Shown one piece after another: positions 56,630 through 64,000 of a DNA stretch of 64,000 nt. Origin of the DNA: Marsupella aquatica. Taxonomy: Eukaryota > Marchantiophyta. Below the pieces are notes generated by a model that saw nothing but the letters and a program-made list of their open reading frames with translations, searched no databases and had not been told where the DNA came from. The stretch spans positions 16,120,001 through 16,184,000 of the forward strand of contig OZ316894.1 in the NCBI GenBank assembly GCA_973895155.1, in the 5' to 3' direction. The position numbers and the translations under genes were made by a program. Within the stretch, counting starts at the first letter, position 1. Every line of letters starts with the position of its first letter.

Positions 56630-57997
56630 TGAAATTGATCTCAGTCTCCAAGCGTACAACAGCGAGTTGGAGAAGCGGATTTGTCACAAAGGTCACCGGA
56701 CTGCTGGATACTTATTCACAAACTTTGCTGTGGACTCGAAATTTTGCTGTGGAATCGAAATGGCTCTACTACAGTGGCACGTTATCCGTGAGGCAGTAGA
56801 CTTGGCTCGCTCCAACCGGCAAACAGGGAACTTCACCTCAAAAAGAAAGATAGAACGAGTGACGGAAAGCGTCGAAAGAGTGACGCCTGCACAGCAAATG
56901 TCGTTTCTTCATGGTCTTCGCAGGATTTGGCGGTAAAAGCGCGTTACAGTTGTTTACTCTGTACTCTTTGCGGCGACTGTACAAGCCCATTTTAGTTTGT
57001 CATTTTTCTGGTAAGGAGTCCCAATAACCCAGAATCCTTATTTTGCCAAGATGGCCCAATCCGGGTGACATTTCGTTTGTAATATTTTAAAAGAGGTCAA
57101 TACCCCAAGTTCATCTTTGAAGATGTTCAAAGAGTCTTCTCTTTTGCCAGAGTGGCCAATGTGTGTGAAGGAGAAGATGCTAAGAACATTTCATTTGGGT
57201 TGGGAAACTGCTAATGGGAAATCAAATTCTCAAAAGTAGCAAATATTTTTCAGTGACTTGCACTTGGGTAAATTTTTATCACTAAAACATGATGTTGGTC
57301 TTTATATATCCCACATTTAAGGAACAAAAACTGGCCAGTTAGAAAAAGGAGAATCCCAAAGACAAGAGACCCAATAAAGGAGGGAGAACATGGGGAAAAC
57401 CCCAAAAGACCCAAGAGCCAAAATGCCACAAATTGCACAAGACAATGGACTTTCATTAGCTCTTTTCTTTTCTTTGTTCCATCCCTCCTGGTGAAGATGT
57501 TAGAATAGTCCCAATATCCCATTTTTTGTTGATTACAATGTTCAAAGAGTTCCAATAAGACATGTCAAAGCAGCGCCATAACTGAGATACTACCAAGGCC
57601 ATAAAATTGTTTTATGGCTAGGAGTAAAGAGTTTAGGGCTACTAAATACAAGCCCCATCAAAATATTAGATATTAGTTTTTTTGGCCCATAGTACTTTGC
57701 TTAGGCCACTCCCTGATATACCCCATTTTTGTTTGTCATATGTTCAAAGAGTCAGTACTACCCCATTTTCGTTTACCCATTACATAATCTGTTCGGGCCA
57801 CTGCCAAAAATTGTTGATCCGCCGCCAATCTCAGCGTTTCTGACGGTCACCAAAAGATTGTCAAAATAATCGACGCTGATAGTAGATCCCCATGCTTGCT
57901 TCTGGACGTTGATCTTGACAGTCACTTCTTAACCTCTGTACTCATGCGCTTTATTGAAAAACGGGGTATTGCCAGGATCAGGGCGAGACAGTGCTTA
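56630..57997. other. intergenic, with a retroelement-tail-like fragment
   Basis: 56640-56940 is the thioredoxin upstream region. On the minus strand, 57260-57440 reads as T-rich text with CCTCCTTTATTGGG and ends ATATATAAAGACCAACAT, like a LINE 3' UTR. CAAAGAGTYCCAATA-type phrases recur at 57015 and 57545. No gene recognised. Confidence 0.4.
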
Positions 57998-58190
57998 TCT
58001 TCCCTGCCAGAAGTAGAACCCCTGTTTGGCAATTTCGAGATCACAGCCATAAAACCTGTGGGGAAGTAGGGGCCCAGTTTTGGCAATCTTCCCTGCCAGA
58101 AGTAGGGCCCCTGTTTTGGCAATATAGAGGTCACAGCCCAAAAACCTGTGCGGAAGTTGGAGCCCGGTTTTGGCAAATTTGAAGTCATGC
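57998..58190. repeat. compound tandem repeat, ~90-bp unit made of two ~45-bp halves
   Basis: CTTCCCTGCCAGAAGTAG occurs at 57998 and 58088. Within each unit GAAGTAGRRCCCCTGTTTTGGCAAT recurs as two related halves separated by CACAGCC..AAACCTGTG. Both strands stay open because the period is near a multiple of three. Confidence 0.88.
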
Positions 58191-58985
58191 GCCAATGGTT
58201 ATCTAAAAATTTATTGAAATATTCACTTCACAACTAAATTTGTGTAATAAAAGCATGACTGTCTTACTCTCCCAAACAGCCCAAGAAACGGTGGGGATGC
58301 TCTTGTAGGTGCCCGGTCTTGGTTTGGCATGGAATGGGACCTGATCTAAGTTATTTAAAATTTTAAGTTGTGAATTTCACAGATTCCACCTCTGTAACAA
58401 GTCTTGGCCAAAAACCTGTGGGGATGCTCTTCTGGTGCCCTCTTGACTTGGCGTGGTATCGGAACCTGATCAGAACTTTTTTTAGGTGGCAAAATTAGGT
58501 CTGGATCGGGACCTGATCAGAATTCTTCTTTGGTGGTGAAAAGGCCACTTACCACCTACCCACCTACCCATTAACCAAATTCTGACACTTATCCTTGACA
58601 CTTATCAAAACTGGGGGTCAGAAATTAATTTAATAAAATTATGTAAGTAAAACTCTTCGCGTCGTCTCCTTCACAAGAGTCGACATTTAACCTTCCTGGC
58701 TAAAAACATTAATCTGAGGTGACATTCGCCACCCTGGCCAAACAAATTAAATCTGCTATGACATTCGCCACCCTGGCCAAAGGATAAACCCTTAAAAATT
58801 AGGCTGGACCCGATTACTCCTCGCTAGTCTACTGGACACAAAGCTTCCTCTTGCTCCCACAGCGTCTGCCAGAAAAGCGCCCTGCCCTGAGATCCAATCC
58901 ACCGCATGCTGCTACTCGTTCTCGCACCGGGTATGCCAGAAAAGCACCCTGCCCCGGAGAACAATCCACCGCATTTGACTGATCA
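58191..58985. repeat. series of short direct duplications
   Basis: Three separate pairs: GTGGGGATGCTCTT..GGTGCCC (58291 and 58431, with CCTGATC following each); GACATTCGCCACCCTGGCCAAA (58720 and 58760); and GCCAGAAAAGC(G/A)CCCTGCCC..CAATCCACCGCAT (58867 and 58934). No gene seen. Confidence 0.8.
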
Positions 58986-60261
58986 TTGAGTAATGCAAAA
59001 AGGGCATGCCTATCCCCAGGATCCAATTTAGACCACTACGAACGGCTGCTTTATGAGCACAGAACCCCATGTGGAAGCAGTGCAAAGTGGCTCTCTAGAC
59101 CTGAAGTGAATCCCAAGGAGCACGGAGCATCTACGACTGTCACTAGGGCCCTTTCCCAAGGAGCATCATTCTGGTCGCACCCAGAGACCATAGCAGGGGT
59201 AGGCCTGGAGGGCGAAGAAAGTCGACCACACATATTGGGCGTGTTGGTGTCTATATCCTTCCTCCCTACGCATGAACGGGCCTTTCCATTAAACGAGTTT
59301 GTTGCCATTCACGATGGGCCCGATGGCGCAAACGACATGTTCAGGAGGAACTTACATTCGACATTTCAAATGAAATCAGGAAAGGTGGAATCATGCGGAG
59401 TTCGAGGTTCGCAGTAGAGGAGGGGCTTGCATCGTGGATCATTGCTGCACACAGACCTGTATGCCCACGAGGGCCAGTTCTTCCGAAAGCTGTTGTCAGT
59501 GTCAAGTCAGAGGATTATCCTAATGACATCCTGATATGCAATTTCCAGTAGTATTTGCTCTCCATTCGATACCAAGGGCTCTGGTTAAGGCAACAACCTC
59601 CACTTGCCACAGAGATATCATACAGAGATTCGACGTAAATGTCAGTAGGGGGTGTCAAATTTTCACAGTCGTGCGCTCCTCCTGGATGCCCACTTGAAGC
59701 AGCTGAGACAGACAGGGCTACCACTACAGGTATCCTAGTTGTCTTACTCCCTTGCAAGTCCCTCTTTTCCCGGCCACTTTGCAAGACTCCCAGGGCCAAC
59801 GCTTAGTCTGTTACAGCAGCACCTCAGAATACTGAGACACCGACGGTTCAAAGCCCCACCCGGGCCACATGCACGCGGGACGCGCCGCCCACGCTGATTA
59901 TCAGACCAATTTGACTCATCTACAACAACACTTCGTGTTCATAATTCGGGGATTCAGAAACTACATGTCTCATTTCGAATCATTTCGAATCGACTCAATG
60001 CTTCCTTCAAGATCCTTAACACAGATCGAGCGCAGATATTCCAAACCTGACATTGCCATATGCCAATTTACACAAGCAACCATGAAAGTTGCTTTTACAT
60101 TTTAAGCCAGAACTTTACACCAACCAGGCTTGGCCTTGTTCTTTCTCGGGTGAAAGAAGGGTGCACTCTCACCAACTCTAACGATCAGAATTTACATAAT
60201 ACTACTATCCTACATGATGATTTAAGATGACTTTGAGACTCATAAACCTAGGAGTTCTGTG
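58986..60261. other. intergenic, no supported gene
   Basis: A 143-codon plus-strand frame (58986-59417) starts with TTG, not ATG, and matches no known family. A minus-strand frame near 59515-59799 is likewise unrecognised. Possibly fragments of unrecognised genes. Confidence 0.35.
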
Positions 60262-63200
60262 CTATCTTTGAAATCTGTTGGACAGACACAGTAGGCGCTT
60301 AATGCCGTCAGTCCACAATTGGTGCTCAGTAACACTCCTACATTCAAACTCTACATCTCCCCTCGTTGTTTTCAGAGCAAAATATCTTCGTTCATCTCCA
60401 TTTTCCAGTAATTGTCGTCCAGGCCAAGCAGGAATGTCTGGATACACATGTAGCAGCAGACCTGAAGTATGGAAAGAACTGTCTCAGATCAAAGCCCAGG
60501 AAGTTTGGCGACATCTTTGCTAGTTTGCAACTGTTATGTCTATTTCAAACATCCATCAAAATCTTCCAGCGACTTAGGTGTCTGAAAGCAAACTGTGATT
60601 CAAGTCAACACATTCCACTCTACCAGGAAGCGAACTTTACAGAAAGGAATTTTGTCTTTCGACCCCATGAATTAGGATTTCAACTCACTTTTTTTATTCT
60701 TCTTCAAGGCTCCACGCATCATCTTACTTTGCAAGTTAAGGACAACCTGCAAATAACGGCGTAAAGAGACGCAGTTAGCTGACAAATTTCTACATAGCCT
60801 ACATCAGCACATAGCAATCAATTACAAGCTTACAAAAGACTCAATTTTGAGCAAAGGATGAGCGAGGACACTTTATCGCTTCCAACTGTACAGGCCGTAC
60901 GCAACTTGAAAGATTTCCAACAGACTTCATTTCAGAACCAGGTTCCAGATGAAAACCATCTCCGTCACCAAGCCATTTGGGATCTCGAAATCAGTCCACT
61001 CATTGCTTGAAGTAAAGAAAATCCCATTCCCACCACCCCTGGAGTGAATTGACTTTTTGAGCTGGGACCAATAATCAAACATGACCCACAGGATGTAGGT
61101 CCAAATTCCTCTTGGCCTCAAAGGGTCTAAAAATAGAGCTGGACAACGTAGGAATGGCAAATAGGCTGGAAAGGATCTCAGTTAACTGGATAGGACCAGT
61201 AGGTCGTTGCATCCGAGAGCCCGAATCGACATCGGACCCAACCTCCAGCCGAATAAAGAAACGCCCGCAGGGCAGTTCTCGGCAATGCTCAGGGAAAGGA
61301 ATGAAAGCCCAACATTTCCTCGGCAGAAATGATGCAATGCCACTAGTAAGTTCTTCCAAAGGAGTATCCTCTGAAGACCTTGGGATGGTATAGAGTGCAT
61401 AATCAAGTGAAGTGCTACGATCTTTACGGATACTATCTTATTTTGAGATGCCAGTAAATCATGAAAGTCGGAAATCTTTAGGTCCTTCTATGAAAACTTC
61501 AGAAAGACTTCTTGTCACGGATACCATCTCATTTGAAATGCCAATGAATCATGATAGACGGAAATCTTGTTGGTCCTTTTTTTTAACTTCACAAACACTT
61601 ATTGTCACACAACACGGAAGGCAATGTTCCAAATAAAAAGGAACGCCATCCCTCCATACAAACTATTCTTCATGTGCAAGTTGGTCTAACCGGAAAACTG
61701 AGAAATTACCTGACCCTTCTTGTTGAGGAATACAAAGACCATCCGCCATTGTACCTCTCCTGAAATAAACCACCGAACAAGAAGACGTGTCACAGCCTCA
61801 TCCTCTGAGCCAATAGCGACTGGGAGACACTGGTTCCCCACACATTGACTGAGAACGAAAGATTGCAAAAGACACGGCTTCAATAGAGTACTCACCGTTC
61901 CTTGTACGCTTTAGGAACTCGGTGCCTCTAGCAAGGATCTCTTGGGCGCTGTAATCAATTTCACTATCTCCATCGCAAATGTAATCACCGCTGTAATTAG
62001 CAGTGCTCGACTGACAAGTAATACAGCGATCATTGCTGGGACTCGGACGTAATTCGCTGCTGCGTTCGTACGGCATCACCGTTGCTACGCTGTGGCGCAC
62101 GTCTTTCATTGTCCTTTGCCTTAATGTTGCCGCTCCTCTCAAGGCTGATGATTCCACAAGATAACCAAATCTTTAGATAGTTTCGACTAATAACGCAGGT
62201 ATGAAGACACATACAAGATACGGAGTAGCAAGCAGATGATAATAAAGTGACAGACATTGTCTTAGAAGAAGAGAAAGAGGATCAATCTGGTAAAGTACCT
62301 GTTGCAGCTGAGGCTGTGAGAGTGAGAATGTCCCCCGCGCTTTTCACACTGACCGCAGAGCTTACTATAGCCGCCATCTGTTCGCGATCGGCACCCATAT
62401 TCTCTGCAACCTCGACACATTGTGCGGCAACCAATGCTGCCGCAGAAGCCATTGCCATTGCCGTTCTTGTGCTCTGCTCGTCCGATGAGTTGGCAGCGGT
62501 AGCCGCCGCAACGGCAGCGATCGCGGCTGCCACGCCGGCCACTGTCACAGCCGCGTGAACTTGGGCCCTGCGTGTCCGATTCATCTCTTTCTTCCTCTCC
62601 TTCATGTCCTTTAGCCATCTCGCCATTGACTTACCCCCTCGTTGTCCCAGGCCAAAACTTTGCCGGGGGGGCAGGAATTGCTGTACAGAAACCACAGCAA
62701 GATTGAGACACTCAGTTCGCAGTAGTCTTCAGTGGTGTATGCACCGGGAGTGGTAACGGTTATTTTTTTCAAGGCTCTGGTTTTCAAGAGCACTATCCTC
62801 TCATCGTTTCAGACTACTCTCGTTGTCTTCCAGAAACATTCCACCGTGTAAAGAACTAGAAAAACCCAGATTTAAGATAAGCCAGGCTTCCAATAACTCT
62901 GCCAAGAGCATCCTGTGAACGACTCGATAGTTGATAAAAGTCAGGAAGTCAAACTTGAACCTACTTCCTGATAGAGTGACTGACTGCTCACGTACCGGAT
63001 TTCCCTGGAGTCCTCGAGGAGAAGTGGGAGGACTTCCGAAGTTGAGGGGACCGCTACTGTGGGACTTCCTTCTTGAAGTAAAAGGCGACAGCTCCTGCAC
63101 AGTCGGACACGAAGAGACGAAGAGATAGTCAGATTCGCATAGAAGTTCTCCAAAGGGCCAAATGGCAACCATGAATCTGCCGGTTGGGGTAGGTAAAGCA

Positions 63201-63748
63201 AGGGACACTTCGCAAAGCAAGTTTCCTTCGGAAGACAACCAGAAAAAGCTCTACTCAGGCAGCAATTACGACCCCGGCCCAAACTTCACATACTGTCATT
63301 GAACCAGCTTCCAAAACAAGGAACTTACGGTTCCGGAACTCAGTACTCGATCCATCACCAGTTGTGGAGTGACTCCTGAAGCAAATCTGAAAGGTGGTGT
63401 CTCCAGAGCAGAGTCGGGACTACTATGACTAGGCGGCAATGCGGAGGCCTTCCTGATATCGCTAGAAACTGGGGCTAGCGCTCGTTGAACATCCACAGCT
63501 GAGATACTCCATGACCGTGATAGAAACTCCATTGGTTCTTGCGGAGTCTCAGGTGGTGCATATGCAGAGAGCGCAGAATTTGGCATTGGTTGATGCTCCT
63601 CGATGTTCTGCAAACCTGAATGTGAGAAACTATCCCTGGAGCATTCCATAAGGTACCCATCGTCCCTCCTTTCTACGATCCTAGGGTGATTTCCGTGGCT
63701 GTTTAAGTGATGAGGAGTCTGGGAAATGGTGTCTCTGTAGGTTGTCAT
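60262..63748 (-). CDS. FORKED/VAN3-binding-type protein with DUF828 and PH-like domains
   Basis: Relative of Arabidopsis FORKED1 and VAB, which bind the ARF-GAP VAN3 and act in trafficking of PIN auxin carriers and vein patterning; a similar membrane-trafficking role is inferred. Exons: 63748-63329 (ends with [20 protein letters not shown] and VLSSGT), 63094-62996 ([18 protein letters not shown]), 62680-62299 ([17 protein letters not shown], then the Ala-rich [17 protein letters not shown] and [20 protein letters not shown]), one ending at 61896 ([26 protein letters not shown]), 61759-61710, 60746-60689 ([17 protein letters not shown]) and 60461-60262 ([35 protein letters not shown], stop). 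The last exons form the PH-like domain. Other junctions are GT-AG and in phase, but 62299 to the ALRGAATL exon is not. An open frame at 63789-64000 could be an upstream exon. Confidence 0.88.
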
Positions 63749-64000
63749 GCTCCTAACTTCCTCTGGTGCTTGAGTTGAAACCTCAGTTCAAGCCGGCGAA
63801 AAGCTGGAATAGCGATGCTGGAATACTATAATATCCTCTACACCAAGAGGAAAAGAGGGCGGCGTGAGTTCCAAATTGGGATCCCATGAACCTCCCTGAA
63901 CGCTAATCTGCCTAAAAGCGGTGGTGGAATTTGTTGCGAAAATCCATAATCTCGAGGCGAGATAAAGAAATCTTCCTTCCCCTGCACTACAGAAACAAGA
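63749..64000 (-). other. FORKED-gene upstream region, possible extra exon
   Basis: Minus-strand frame open from the right edge to a stop near 63790 includes FRQISVQGGSWDPNLELTPP. It looks coding-like but no splice to the ATG at 63748 is clear. It may be an upstream exon of this gene, 5' UTR, or chance. Confidence 0.3.

Noticed and set aside
57922-58195. Repeated-peptide frames on both strands
   Set aside because: The compound tandem repeat keeps both strands open; no start context, splice or family support.
58986-59417. A 143-codon plus-strand gene
   Set aside because: The frame begins with TTG, shows no known domain and has no supporting splice sites; kept only as an unsupported frame.
62262-62695. 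Several overlapping frames on both strands at the Ala-rich FORKED exon
   Set aside because: GCN-rich codons keep other frames open; only one frame carries the DUF828 motifs.

Overview
The window is nuclear DNA of a land plant. The evidence is a set of multi-exon genes with GT-AG introns and plant-specific proteins: an ALF4/glomulin-like protein, a FORKED/VAN3-binding-type protein, a plastid thioredoxin of the y type and an alpha carbonic anhydrase with an organellar presequence. A plant-type Ty1/copia element and many dispersed AT-rich minisatellites point the same way. Gene spacing (ten genes in 64 kb) and the divergence of the proteins would suit a compact non-seed-plant genome such as a bryophyte, but that placement is only a guess. 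No bacterial, viral or organellar segment was seen.

Layout: (1) 1-5 kb: 5' part of an alpha carbonic anhydrase (minus, running off the left edge), a ~135-bp tandem repeat, and a five-exon gene for the spliceosomal core protein SmE (minus). (2) 5-9.5 kb: accessory repeats. A ~35-bp minisatellite carries two solo copia LTRs in opposite orientation, each with a perfect 5-bp target duplication; other tandem repeats follow. (3) 11.1-16.4 kb: a nine-exon plus-strand gene for a membrane DnaJ protein with a Jiv90-type cysteine-rich C-terminus (DNAJC14-like). (4) 19.4-25.6 kb: a complete but coding-defective Ty1/copia retrotransposon on the minus strand, with 344-bp LTRs and a TATAT target duplication. 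It uses the same LTR family as the two solo LTRs. (5) 25.6-30.6 kb: diverged repeats, a 35-bp tandem array and a 137-bp foldback sequence. (6) 30.8-32.8 kb: prefoldin subunit 1 (plus), apparently with a 7-nt microexon and a GC-AG intron. (7) 33-36 kb: tandem repeats and a third solo LTR from a different copia family. (8) 36.3-37.8 kb: an intronless F-box gene with a basic then acidic tail. (9) 39.2-44.1 kb: ALF4/glomulin-like gene (minus). (10) 45.2-48.1 kb: a 5'-truncated non-LTR element with an uninterrupted frame joining reverse transcriptase to a restriction-like endonuclease domain. (11) 50-51.8 kb: a basic nucleolar-type protein resembling NOL7/U3-associated proteins (minus), with a telo-box upstream. 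(12) 55.2-56.6 kb: plastid thioredoxin y-like gene (minus) with a very short last exon. (13) 60.3-63.7 kb: FORKED/VAB-type gene with DUF828 and PH-like domains (minus).

The genes are unrelated housekeeping or developmental genes (RNA splicing, chaperones, ubiquitin-ligase biology, redox, vascular patterning/auxin transport in flowering-plant relatives). They do not form a functional cluster. Exon boundaries were read by eye from splice signals, reading phase and remembered family alignments; where a junction would not resolve, the entry says so. The most unusual items are the RT-endonuclease frame, the PFD1 microexon and GC-AG intron, the foldback next to PFD1, and a FORKED-family junction that canonical splicing does not explain.
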